Both the position numbers and the translations under genes were made by a program. Positions 36,331 through 47,204 of a DNA stretch of 64,000 nucleotides are shown piece after piece. The notes under the pieces were generated by a model. The model saw nothing but the letters and a program-made list of their open reading frames with translations, did not search any database and was not told the DNA's origin. Numbering within the stretch: the stretch's first letter is position 1; each line of letters starts with the position of its first letter. This DNA is from Paragonimus skrjabini miyazakii (lineage: Eukaryota; Platyhelminthes; Trematoda; Plagiorchiida; Troglotrematidae), in NCBI GenBank assembly GCA_014338405.1, contig JTDE01000230.1, positions 234,346 through 298,345 on the forward strand. The letters run 5' to 3'.

Positions 36331-38029
36331 CTGGCACAAAAACACAAGACGATTTAAAAATAACAGAGTTTCTGAGAGCCATTAGACGCAGGTCAAGGAG
36401 AAAAAATTCAATTTTTAGTACATAAACCACAAAACTACTACTATTATTATCACGTGGGAAGGATACTACTCAGACTGAACGGTCTTTGATGATAAAACAA
36501 TTCTAGGCTATCCAGGCTCGAACCTGGAATCACAACATCGACAACTGGCATCGTTACCAGGACGTTAAACACATGTAGTACACCTAGGCAGATATCAGGA
36601 CAAGACCACAAAAGCTCGAGATAGGAAGAAGAAATAAGGCAAGGAATAAACAATAAGAGTAAGAAAGACAGAAAAGCTAGAGTAGTTCAAAAGACAACCA
36701 GTCAACGCTACTGAGCGTATCACCACACGTACGTGATGAACTTTGAACCTGATCGCATAGCAATGCGGATAGGGCCGCAACTTGTTGCCACAATGACGAG
36801 GAGTAACTATGAGAACTAACACTCATCAGGATGTAGACAAAGCACACCGTCGCTTTGGATAGTGTCGTTATCTGGTGAGGAAGACTACCAAGAAAACTTC
36901 AGCCTGACAAACAACGTCGATCTGTTTTACCCAAGAACCTAGTCCACATTAAAAAGTGGTGCCTACAGTATTGCACAACCACCTCATGTTTTGACTATGC
37001 CACCGTCGGTGGTAGAATCAACGGATCACACTCTGAACGGTAAGCGCCCACCCAGTACACGAAGAACCTAGATGACTCGATGGAGGTTGTGCACTTCTAT
37101 AACCTAGTGAAGGCAGGTCAACATGGTCACGGATTAATCTGCCAAAAATTCGGTCTAACAACCTTTGTCTGTATGAGCAAATGCTGTTCTATGCAACTAA
37201 CTTGATATCCACTAACTGTTTAGAAACTGATCCCCTCTGAATAATGTTTAAAGAAAAAGGCTACCGACGTGAGCGTAAATGAACCAAAATCCAATAAACA
37301 TAAAGACAATTCGGAGAAACAGATGGTGCTTAAAAAGTAGCCCAAACTACACATCCAGAAAGCAATCCAAAACTGGAGAAAGCAGAAAACACCGACTTTG
37401 AACTTGAAAAGACGGCATGCATTGGTACTGAACACCAGTTCAATCGTTAAATAACCGGTCATGTTATCGTCCACAAGAGTGTCTATGGGAAATCTCAAAG
37501 CGATTACCACATGGATAAGTCAACATGACCATAATAAGCTAGCACGCCGAAGCACAACGTTCAGTATAACCAGAACGGTTGACAATGCTTGAAAGTGTTA
37601 CAACCGAAACGGTTAGAAGGCTTATAAAGCAGAATTTTAAGCTTCATCAGTCGATGGTGCAAATTCAGGGGGTCCAGCACTTCCTGTCTAAAGCGACGAA
37701 AACGCTACTGTTGATGATAATATACAGTGTCATGAACCGGACGTCAGTGCTGACTTGGATATTTCGGACACTTAGCAGAACATGTGACCCCAACGCGAAC
37801 TTACCGAGGATTCGTACGATTCAAAAGAAATCATTCTTCAACCGTAAAGTACTACATGAAGCAGCAATTTTGAGGGCAGCAGGTGACGTTTGGGTTGTGT
37901 GAGTTGTACCAGATAAACATGGAGGATTCGGCTGACAACAACTGAACATCAACCAAAATTGATCACAGCGTTTGCAGTAACATCGATTTTCCAAACAGTC
38001 CTCTTGAAAATTACCACTGGAATTGATTC
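36331..38029. other. Intron sequence, no recognised exon
   Basis: Part of the 2.8-kb intron that splits the PTB domain. On the minus strand at about 36510-36600 there is a good B-box-like sequence (AGGTTCGAGCCTG), but no matching A box at the expected spacing. The frame at 37579-37902 (+) is not recognised. Confidence 0.4.
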
Positions 38030-38230
38030 CAGCGTTTGTTACAGCTACTCAGCAGTTATGTACTTGTTACGATGGGGATTTGAACACTGTCACGTTCTCA
38101 TGAAGCAACCGTGCTGACCAATGCACCAATGACCTCAGAATGAATACGACCGAATTATTGTATGCAAAGGTTCAGCCACATTCGCCAGAATGGACGCAAT
38201 AAATGTCTGCTTAATTTAAATCGATGATCT
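38030..38230 (-). repeat. S1 SINE-like repeat, copy 5
   Basis: On the minus strand: GAGGTCATTGGTGCATTGGT, AGCACGGTTGC, and a good B box (GTGTTCAAATCCCCATCG). This copy preserves the tRNA-like boxes better than the plus-strand copies at 0.1 and 3.1 kb. Confidence 0.65.
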
Positions 38231-39132
38231 CACAAATGGGATTTCCCGTCAAGTTGAAAACATAAATCATTAAATTTACTAAGCGGCATTATTGAGAGAT
38301 ACCGTTTACGCACTGATAGAGAATGTTGGGCAAAGGAACATTCATAGGCAGTTTCAGCAAAATCTCAAAGTAAACATTCCAGACTTGTACTTCCAATCAA
38401 AAACGCGCTGCGAGTTGAGTACCGGCTGTTAAGACCACACGCGCAGCAATGACGGACAGGTTACATTAAAAGAATATTGACAAGAAGGGTAACAAGTTAC
38501 TTTGCTCCGCGTAATAATCCGGTTAACGCGACCGAAAGTGATTGAGCAGACGTGGTCATGTTAATCAATTTTCACTGTATTTGACAAACTATTTGTGTAC
38601 CCAAGGTTTCCGAAATACGCACTGGTGAGTGGCCAAGTTACTCGCATGATCATCTATTCTGATGAGGCCTGGTAGACGGAAACAACGGTGGTCAGATGGT
38701 GTAAGCTTGTTCACATTATTGCCGCCAATAGGTCGCTTTCACGCCATGAATGAAAGTGGATCACTTATGAGCATCATGCAGACCTCCGTAAAACAGTAAC
38801 ATGAGCCTTTGGCATCTTCGTAAATACTTCCTCAGCATCATGGGACAGGCTGAGGAGATGATGCCATACCATAACACTTATAATCAGCAATGCAGAAGAC
38901 ATACCTACTCGAAGCTATCCTGATAATTAGTACTATTTAACAATACTCACAACTTGTGACCTTATGCCTTAATGCTTCGTCCAGTCTTCATTTGATTAAA
39001 TGAAATATGCCATACAACCAAGCAGCCGAAAATGAGGACATCAGTATAAAAGTGGCATTCATGCAGAACAAATGATCTATACTTCCTTCTTTAGCAATCG
39101 CAAATGGAGAATTCAAAACACAGCCAGCATAC
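38231..39132. other. Intron sequence, no recognised feature
   Basis: Between the S1 copy and the PTB exon. No gene or named repeat recognised. Confidence 0.4.
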
Positions 39133-39501
39133 CTTTTCCAGCTGATTGGTTAGCTTCCAAAATGAACACGTTCTTCTGTGGAGTTTTATGAGATGTCGTG
39201 GCAGCATTGTTCGAGTTAGACAGGTTACCGCGAGATGAACGATGGCAAACGTCAACGCCGTAGGATTTACGGGTGACAGTAGACTGTGTGTCGCTGATTG
39301 GAACCGACGCGTTGTTGGTGGATACGGGCATGGTGTAAGCGTGGTCAATAGCGTCTAGTCGCCAAGAACAGATGAACTTGCAGCCGGCAGACGGTTCTCC
39401 GATTAAACAAAGTCTCAAATGTTGAACGTGCAAACTGCCTTGAATACCCTGGGACAATTTACCGTCCGTCGACTTGCATAAGGTCACTCGAAATCGTTGA
39501 T
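39133..39501 (-). CDS. PTB-domain docking/adaptor protein, exon with IRS/DOK-type PTB domain
   Basis: Acceptor CTTCCTTATAG before 39501 and donor GTATGC after 39133, both phase 1; 369 bases. The frame gives QRFRVTLCKS, a short loop, GIQGSLHVQHLRLCL, CSWRLDAIDHAY and finally NVFILEANQSAGKG. These fit the strands of an IRS-type PTB domain (FxVTxxxS, L-G-x-L-x-V, LxL, W-x-L, VFxxEA..xGxG), completed by the next exon. Two oddities: about 45 Ser/Asn/Thr-rich residues are inserted between the WRLDAIDHAY strand and NVFILEA, and the arginines usually found after the W-x-L strand (LRRYG) and in EAGRR are absent. The upstream exon must end in phase 1 and was not found. Confidence 0.82.
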
Positions 39502-40385
39502 CTATAAGGAAGGAAAAGCAGCGAGGAAAGAACGTTGAATGTTTTCCACGGTATTTGACTCGTTCACTTGTAAACCAGCACATTATGGACAAACGATTAT
39601 TGGCAGAACTGCTGCAATATGAGAAATTTTCTCTAACCATCAGGCGAACTTTATATACTACATTATCGGAATGGTAGTTGGATTGTAGGAAGTTATTCCA
39701 TTAGTCTCTCGTTAACCTGTCGTTTAAGTTTATTCAAGGAATATCAAAGCGGGGAAAAATTCTGTTCACACTGATTGGAAGTCGAGTTGCAAACTGCGTC
39801 TAATATTTCTCAAGCACCTCAAAAAAATCGCCATTCCTCGAGTTCAGTAGGACACTGCGTGTTTAACGTAAATTATAATTGCAGTGCTGAAATAAAGTTA
39901 TCTGTACTATAAAACATTGTTCATTACAATAAACACTATGAATTCCAGAGACTACGCACACTGTTATCACCAATTTCGCGTCTGAACTCTGACCAAAGAT
40001 AAGTGGCCAGGACAATAAAGTATACCTGTGTCAAAAATGTAAGCCAAACGAATAACACTCTGCGGCATTCAATATTCGACAAACAATTCTGTAATAGGTC
40101 ACTAAGGAGTGCGCAGTTTTCGTGTCAAAACTACATAGATCGTTATAAACCATCGTTCTGATTTTATAATTGATATCCGTTTAATCTTAATTAGTTGACA
40201 AAATCGCAAAAACGACTGTAACGCCGCTGAGAGCGCGCATCACATTTATTCTCCAAACATGCAGACAACCATTGAATCGGACACTTATTGGATAAGCCAC
40301 AAACCATTCACTGCCCATAAAGTCAATGAAACATGGAAACACGAAGCCATCTGGCCACACAGCAATTAATAACCAAACAGAAATA
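39502..40385. other. Intron or upstream sequence, no recognised feature
   Basis: No PH-domain exon or promoter is recognisable between the PTB exon and the Penelope-like insertion. Confidence 0.4.
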
Positions 40386-40405
40386 CGAACACTAGTAGAT
40401 GCAAG

Positions 40406-40588
40406 CATTTCGTATTGACTCGTCAGTACCAAATTTACAATAACACGGGTGCGTTTTTTTTAAATAGCAAACAACTAGAGGGGTGGATAATCAATAAGCG
40501 GGATAAGGTAGGTCATTAAGTCCAGGGAAGGGTCAAGTTCACGAACAGTTGTTTCTGAACACAGAGAGCTGGCTTGAGTCGATTGATT
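40406..40588 (-). repeat. Left arm of 183-bp perfect inverted repeat
   Basis: The reverse complement of 40406-40588 is identical base for base to 41741-41923, including an eight-A run. It carries the last coding codons of the element and its 3' UTR. At the inner border both arms are preceded by CAGTC plus one mismatch, a microhomology. Confidence 0.92.
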
Positions 40589-40845
40589 GAGACTGTTTAA
40601 GAGATTCATACATTACTTCATCAATAATCCTCAACTGTAAGAGCGGCTGAAGATGTCGTCCAATGCGATCCTCTATTTCGGTGACGTTATCCACATTTTC
40701 TATTCGCTGGAACTTTGTTTTGTCACCCAATATTGACAACATCTTCTGTACATACGCATCTTTGTTTAAAACGACAGCCCCAGAGGCCTTGCCCGGCTTA
40801 AGTATAACTAGGTTTTTTGACTTAAGCTCTCTTAACGATTGCAGA
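40589..40845 (-). pseudogene. Inverted Penelope-like RT N-terminal segment
   Basis: The minus strand reads LKSKNLVILKPGKASGAVVL, then NKDAYVQKMLSILGD and further RT N-terminal sequence to ESLKQSQ. This is the conserved entry to the reverse transcriptase of Penelope-like elements (IVILKxDKxxxxVVxxxxxY). It stops where the duplicated 3' terminus starts, without motifs A-C, so it cannot be functional. Confidence 0.75.
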
Positions 40846-41813
40846 TATTGTCATATTACAAGCGTTACGTCGACGACACATTAATATTCAGTCGATCTAA
40901 ACCGGCGATAGATAACCTGGTGCAACGTCTAAATACTTGTCACCCTAACTTGAAGGTTATTTGTGAATTTGAGATCAACAACTGTCTGCCATTTCTAAAT
41001 ATACTCATAAGTCGTCGAGAAGATGGTTCAGTCAAAAGGACTGTCTATAGGAAATCTACGTGGTCCGGCCAATACTTAAACTTCAGCAGCTTCACACCGG
41101 TCCAACATAAACGAACATTAGTGAATACGCTTTTTACACGAGCAAGGCGAATCGGTACGCATGACAGTCTTGCGGAAGAATTAGATCTCATTACTTCTGT
41201 TCTACAATCAAATGGTTACCCCAGAAGGTTCATAGATAGACACAGTAGACAAAAAGTACCATCCGAAGAGATGGTCACTGTAGAGAAAAAGAAGGTCTAC
41301 ATAGAGCTGCCTTTTAAGAGTGATTATAACATGCACCAAACAAAACAACGGTTGAGGAATTCGATTGAGCAAACTTTCAATGCAGCTGAACTCCGTGTAG
41401 TTGCTCGGACTCAGAAGTTACCGGTGCCTTCAGTCAAAGGAGATCAGCGTATCGGTGCCAATTCACATTGTATTTACCAATTTGTATGTAACTGCGGAGA
41501 AAGTTACATAGACAGAACCGAGAGATGCCTGAGCTCCAGAATGAAGGAACATCTACCTAAATGGGTGCAGAAGTCCGTGTTACCGGAGAACGGCAATGTT
41601 GCCGAAACGCGTAAACAGCCAGCCTTCTCAGTCGCAAGACACATCCTGACCACTGGTCACGTTATCGATCCATCTTGTGCATTCAGAGTCCTGTTGCGTC
41701 ATTCTAACCCAAGATTCTTACGGTTTGCTGAAGCAGTCGCAATCAATCGACTCAAGCCAGCTCTCTGTGTTCAGAAACAACTGTTCGTGAACTTGACCCT
41801 TCCCTGGACTTAA
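40839..41813 (+). CDS. Penelope-like element RT C-terminal part and GIY-YIG endonuclease (partial ORF)
   Basis: Uninterrupted 324-codon frame from the inversion junction to TAA. RT motif C is KRYVDDTLIF at the very start; the thumb region follows (LPFLNILISRREDG, YRKSTWSGQYLNF). The GIY-YIG nuclease begins near residue 208 with HCIYQFVCNCGESYI, then RTERCLSSRMKEHL, ARHILTTGH, and the terminal helix AEAVAINRLKP with the Glu expected to bind metal. The YIG glycine is Asp here (YID), which may reduce nuclease activity. No start codon or complete RT is available, so the frame cannot support its own mobilisation. Confidence 0.85.
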   Translation: MQILSYYKRYVDDTLIFSRSKPAIDNLVQRLNTCHPNLKVICEFEINNCLPFLNILISRREDGSVKRTVYRKSTWSGQYLNFSSFTPVQHKRTLVNTLFTRARRIGTHDSLAEELDLITSVLQSNGYPRRFIDRHSRQKVPSEEMVTVEKKKVYIELPFKSDYNMHQTKQRLRNSIEQTFNAAELRVVARTQKLPVPSVKGDQRIGANSHCIYQFVCNCGESYIDRTERCLSSRMKEHLPKWVQKSVLPENGNVAETRKQPAFSVARHILTTGHVIDPSCAFRVLLRHSNPRFLRFAEAVAINRLKPALCVQKQLFVNLTLPWT

Positions 41814-41923
41814 TGACCTACCTTATCCCGCTTATTGATTATCCACCCCTCTAGTTGTTTGCTATTTAAAAAAAACGCACCCGTGTTATTGTAAATTTGG
41901 TACTGACGAGTCAATACGAAATG
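41741..41923 (+). repeat. Right arm of 183-bp perfect inverted repeat
   Basis: Contains the last codons and 3' UTR of the Penelope-like element and pairs exactly with 40406-40588. Three bases (TTT) separate it from the candidate target-site duplication. Confidence 0.92.
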
Positions 41924-42249
41924 TTTCAAACAGAAATAACCATATGCCAACCAGGTCAGCCTCATCGCTGTGTGCTTACGTGTTCGGGAGAGCTGTGCGA
42001 TGGACCGCATCGTAGATTCACCTATGTGACTGCACGTCGAGTGTGCGTCCGACTCGGGAGGCTAATTTTTTCGACTTGAGTATACCTCGTTCAATCCACC
42101 CGTCAAGGTTAAAAGATTTAACAGGCAGTCTGACTGAGAGCTAGTAATCGAATGCCATTCACATTGCATCGCGGCCAGCGCACTTCGATAGGTTTTCCAG
42201 TTAGTCCCTTTTGAAAACGAGTAGTAAACTCAAGTCACGCAATTGCTGT

Positions 42250-42600
42250 GGCTAGTCAGTAGTGCATATCCTTGCCACAATCGGGATTCGAACTTCAGTC
42301 ACGCCTTTGGGCGGCAACCGTGTTGGATATTGCACCATTGACTTCACAATGAGCACGACTGAATTATCATACGCAAACGTTCAGCCACATTCGTTTGCCA
42401 GTAGTATCTGGACTACCCAATCGCCTCGAAGGCGAATACAATAACTCTTTAGGGAATTTAAATTGATGACTCCACGAGTAGTTGAACCCACAGAACTCAC
42501 TGAAATTACTGAGCAAATTATTGAGTAGTCGGAAAAATGGCTCATACGAATTGGTCACTATTTATAAATGATCGCAGCTTCCCGATTTCCACAAGCCTTC
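42250..42600 (-). repeat. S1 SINE-like repeat, copy 6
   Basis: Best-preserved copy for tRNA features. On the minus strand: GTGAAGTCAATGGTGCAATA, CCAACACGGTTGCC, and a near-canonical B box, AAGTTCGAATCCCG, then TGTGGCAAGGATATGCAC. The 3' part (GGAAGGCTTGTGGAAATCGG, GCTGCGATCAT) reaches about 42600. It lies 0.3 kb beyond the Penelope-like insertion. Confidence 0.68.
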
Positions 42601-42661
42601 CAACCAGTCATTTTGGAAAGGAAAAACTAGGCTGGAGACTCATTTGTGTTAGAGCTTGTTA

Positions 42662-44290
42662 CCACCATCATCGTTATCATCATCATCATCATCATAACAG
42701 CCATGAGCCTGACTAAAAGGTACTGTGGCTCGGGCCGCCGTTCACCTCAACAGTGACGTGGAATATCATAGAAGAAAACGCTACTAAGAAGTTTGAAAAT
42801 TAATGAAAGGCTAAGAAAAGACTAAGAAATGGTGTGTATGCAGGTACGCCATGAACTGCGACACATCGCCATCTCGGATAGCGTCTCTAACCAGCGGTTT
42901 GAGTGATCACGAAAACCCCATCCAGGCAGGCGACACCTACCCGTTCTGCTCAGTGGAGCAGTCAGGGTCTTCATATTTCGAGACCACGTTGTTGCTTGAC
43001 CACCACGTGGTTTCACCCAACTGTTGGTGGCCTCAGTATATAATGCCCGGTATGATAAACGATCAGATGACATACGGGGTACGTGACTCAACCATCGCAA
43101 GCTGTGCACCGGCAGTAGTTGACCAATTGATCGCGCATCCTCAGCCTTCCGGAATACGCGCCGGCGAACTGCCATATTACTCACGCCATCAGTCCACTTA
43201 ATATGGGCCAATTCGCGGAGACAACAATGGTCAAACACAGCAAGCCTGTTGATGTCTTCTTTGTGAACAGGCCACGTTTCCGAACCATAAAGCAAAATGG
43301 AACGCACACAGGCATTATACACCCTTCCTTTCAGCGACAACCGAACGTCTTTTCGACGCCACAGATGACGCAGTTTGGTAAAAGCAACTGGGGCCCTTGC
43401 TATCCTCACTGATATCTCAGCAGCAATATTACAGGCTGACGAGATAGTGCTACCCAAGTATGTGAAACTGTCTACGGTCTCAAGCGGGTTACCTGCAATG
43501 AAGAAAGTAGGAGTTGAAGTGCCCCAGTCTTGAAGCAACACTTTGCACTTTGAAGGTGCAAAGCACATTCCATACAAACCAGCCCGGTCGCTCAACCTGC
43601 CCAGCATGGTCTGCATGTTTTCGGCAAAGGGGTTAAGTGAGACAATGTCGTCCGCGTACTCCATATCGGTCAATCTAGCGCCAGGAAGAAGTTCAACACC
43701 AAGCCCACTGTATTCCCGAGGCGCACCCTCCAGAATGTCGTCCATGACAAAACTGAACAAGGAGGAAATCGGACACCCCTGACGAACACCACTAGAAGTG
43801 ATGAACGCCCGAGACAGTTGTCCATAAACTCTCACCCTGCTTGTAGAGTGAGCATACAGTGAGCTCAACAGATTTACGTATTTCCCTGAAACTCCCTTGC
43901 GAAGGAGACAGCTCTAGAGAACATTCCGAGCAACTGAATCGAAAGCAGCCTTTAGGTCCAAAAAGACCACGACTGTCGGCTGTCTGTAACAGTGTCGATG
44001 TTCCAAGATCCGTCGCAATATGATCAATGCACCGGATCGGAATCCTGTCTGTTCTTTGCGTATCTGGCTTTCTCTGGGCTTAGTGAGCCGATGTAAAATG
44101 AGGCCAGTGAGTAACTTGGACGCGCCAGACACCAAACTGACGCCTCTGTGGTTCTCACAAAGACTTCGGGTCCCCGTTTTGAAAACGGGAATTACTGTTT
44201 ATAAGCACCAATCACGAAATCGTCTGGAAGAGTTTTGTCAGTTCTGAAATCAACCTCTCGCCACCATTCTTGAAAAGAAAAGGAGAGGGC
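42662..44290 (-). pseudogene. RTE-like family B copy B3
   Basis: The longest family B copy here. From 44290 on the minus strand: RT N-terminal blocks (SGASKLLTGLILHRLTKP, FLDLKAAFDSV), then a stop near 43914. A 348-codon frame (43868-42822) follows, with GVRQGCPIS (motif B), MEYADDIVSL (intact motif C), FTYLGSTISSACN, LLYGSETWPVHKED, RWLSHVPRM and WLETLSEMA. The 3' UTR ends in a CAT/ATG tail at about 42662. Its endonuclease domain is lost by 5' truncation. The open half suggests a fairly young copy. Confidence 0.88.
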
Positions 44291-44339
44291 TTGTTACCAC
44301 CGCACACCCTTACCACAACCGCGAATTAAATTCTAACTT

Positions 44340-44530
44340 ACGTTCTTATGAGGTAGTCATGTTGATCATTGCATCACGGAATTCAAATTGAGCAGGACTG
44401 AACAAGTATATCCAAACGCCCAAGCATCTTCGCAAATTTTGAAAGGGTTGGCTAGAAAGTCTATCGGAATGCGAAAGCCAAGATCCAAAGTGAATGGTGG
44501 TCGAGTTAGGTCAAACAAATCCTCAATTAC
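44340..44530 (+). repeat. S1 SINE-like repeat, copy 4 (partial)
   Basis: Only the 5' region (GGTAGTCATGTTGATCATTG, GAATTCAAATTGAGCAGG) and the 3' part (GGCTAGAAAGTCTATCGG, AATGCGAAAGCCAAGATCC) are recognisable. Similar in order to copies 1-3 but more decayed. Confidence 0.45.
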
Positions 44531-44539
44531 TCGGCAATA

Positions 44540-47204
44540 ACCAACCGAGTTATCATATCATTTCTAATGTCTATGAAGTAATCGTGCTCAAGCTCGGCAG
44601 GTGGCCAGACAGACAATGCAATTGGCATAGCCTCGACGCAATCATTGATCGGTCGAAAGCTGTTGTATGTGTGTATGCATGCATGCAAGTTCATCTAACA
44701 AGGGAGGGGGAAACAAATCCACTAAATGACTTGCGCGTCACATTTGAGTAAGTGCTCGCGTGTATCCAACTTTGGGCGGCTGATGTATTTTGAAGTCAAT
44801 TGTAAAATATGTCTTCAACGACCGACCCAGATAACATAAATTGTATTGTAATTGTGATAGTCAACCATATAACATGAACAAAGCATTATCGCTCTAGGCA
44901 GATAAATGACGGAATAGATAAACTGAAAACTGTCATGACTGTTTGTTTACTAACTACGAAGTGACATGGGAGACGAGGTTTCCAGAACGAGGGCAACCGA
45001 GAGTAAGAAGGACACAACCTGACAGAACCTGGACAAGAATTGTGTACTAATCAATCGGATGGCCTCCAAAGCATCGTGTCCGTTAATGGACCGTAGTCAT
45101 GTTACTCGCTATGTAAAGCATACGCCGGGAAGAAATATCCCTTTACTCCCAATGCTGATAAAAATCGGATACTTAAGTGGGCGAAATGGATGTTAAAACC
45201 ATCTGGAAATCAACTGGATGGAGAATAATTGCCATAACGGCTAAACAGAGTGGTGGTCAGTTTTGAGAGACCAAAATGAGTAGTGTTGATTGATGGAAGA
45301 AGTGGGGGCGTATGTGCAAGTAAATGGTCTCAAATGCAATTTTTAGACAATGAATGAAGAAATCCATATGGCAATGCGGTATGATATGGCTAATGCTTGA
45401 CAGAATGGCAACCAATTATTATACGAAGATTTAAAGCTGAACAGAACAAGCAATTTACTGGTGAGATTATTATCATGAACAATCAATCGGACCGACTATA
45501 CTAAGATATAGAAAATCCAACTAAATCTACTTTCGGTACATACATTTGCGAGCTAACTGAGGTCTAGCTCATATTCATTGGAGCATGTGAAACTGGGCTG
45601 ATGTTAACAGCACTGACTGAAACTGTTCAGAAACTCAATCCAACTCAGGCTTCCAGGTAGAATTAAAATTCGATAAGGTATGGGAGCATAAGTAGTATGT
45701 GTTTGCCGCCCAAAATTCACCGGAAGCACACGATCGGTTCAGTGATTGTTGCCACTCATCAGGTTTGATTACTCCGTAAACTTTGACCACATATATTACT
45801 GTAGAAACGGCAGATGCTGACGTTTGTAAATACTAACCCATTTGCCGGTCATCTGTGCCGTTTACCTTAAACCCAATTGAGTCCGTAGATCAGCGCTGAT
45901 GTTGAGGGCTTGACAACCAACTACAGTACAAGCTAACATCTTATGTAGTAAGCTAGTTGTGTGATGGAAAGATGATGTACAGAAACATAGTGTTCGATAT
46001 GAACTGCCATGTGATGCGGGAGACACATGACTAACCTGCTTGGTTGATGCACACAACGTCACCCAGGAATGCATGGGGAATAAAGATACCACTAAACCAG
46101 AGATAGACAGACAGAAACGTCAAAATACACTGCTACGATACAGAGACTTAAGGTGAGTTTGTTGCTATATAATTCGATTCCCCGAAGTGCAAAATGCTAA
46201 CAAGACTGAACAAGGTTAAAACAGCTGTCCACCACCTCTTTGGTGGCAACTTGGACCGAATGATTATAAAAACTACTTTCACAACTTTTCGCGGTCCGTA
46301 CTGGATATTTTCAGGTCAGCCAACCACAAACGACTGAGCGACTACAGCCTATAAAGGAAAAAAACAGCCTACATACTTTATAGCAATCCCGTGGTCCAGT
46401 GAATAAGTGCCTGGACTAACATTATGACAGTTAATCACAAATCTTGGGTACGATTTTCGACACCCGAAACAGTTGCCCACCCCCCCCCCACCCCCCGTGG
46501 GAGGTCACTGATACCAGCTGTTCGCAGAAGGATCTTTGTCCTAAGCTACAGTTCACATGTTCAGTCGCGACAATGAGAGCAGTGCGTCGAATAACAAAAA
46601 GCATTGAATTCACATAAGTCACTGATCGTAGAAGATGCATAACAGGCTGAGAGAATACACACCAGTAAGAAAATGAACACTCGGAGAAACCGACAAAATT
46701 GCGAGGGGTTGTTCAAGTTCAATTATGTTCCTGCTTATAAATCTATTAAGAAAGATGTGAAGTCAAGTGTGGACCGACAGGCTGCTCATGGACAGGCAAA
46801 AGCATTTACATCAACCAGCCTCGAACTCACGATCACGTGACTGGCACATGCGCATCGTTATTGTTGAGTAATTGCCGAGAGACGGTTAGTAATGTATACA
46901 AAAATTCGAAATATTCAACTTCTTAATAGAAAGGAACACAGACAAATTTAAGTCCAAGGACAGCAGGGTGTGGCAAATGACCAGCTATACAATTTGTAAT
47001 CAGTGTTATAGAAAATGAACGCATTCATGAAGTAGACGGTGAATGTTCCGCAAATAATCCGTGATTTCGGATTGCACGATGGACGTCCGTACGCCTCCTG
47101 AATGGGGCTGATTCCGTTCGAAGGGTAATTGAGATATGGATATGTGATGGAGTTGACACCAACGACAGACGCACGGTAATCGCATGGGTAGCATTTTCAG
47201 TGTT
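44540..47204. other. Unassigned sequence with one poly-C tract
   Basis: No gene recognised. A C-rich run of about 20 bases lies at 46478-46497. The preceding segment (TGGTCCAGTGAATAAG ... GGGTACGATTTTCG, 46395-46465) weakly resembles tRNA A and B boxes and could be an old SINE head. Nothing else is recognisable. Confidence 0.35.

Larger units (their letters stand above)
40386..41926 (+). mobile_element. Recent Penelope-like element insertion P1 with internal inversion
   Basis: The insertion is bounded by CAAACAGAAATA at 40374-40385 and again at 41927-41938, a candidate 12-bp target-site duplication. Inside, from left to right: 20 bases of unknown origin; an inverted copy of the element's last 183 bases (40406-40588); an inverted RT N-terminal segment (about 40589-40840); then a forward segment from RT motif C through the GIY-YIG nuclease to the 3' end (about 40840-41923). 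The RT part containing motifs A and B is missing. The open coding frame and perfect terminal repeats point to recent insertion. Confidence 0.8.

Noticed and set aside
36510..36600. B-box-like AGGTTCGAGCCTG on the minus strand as a tRNA gene
   Set aside because: No A box or acceptor-stem pairing at the right spacing; at most an old SINE remnant.
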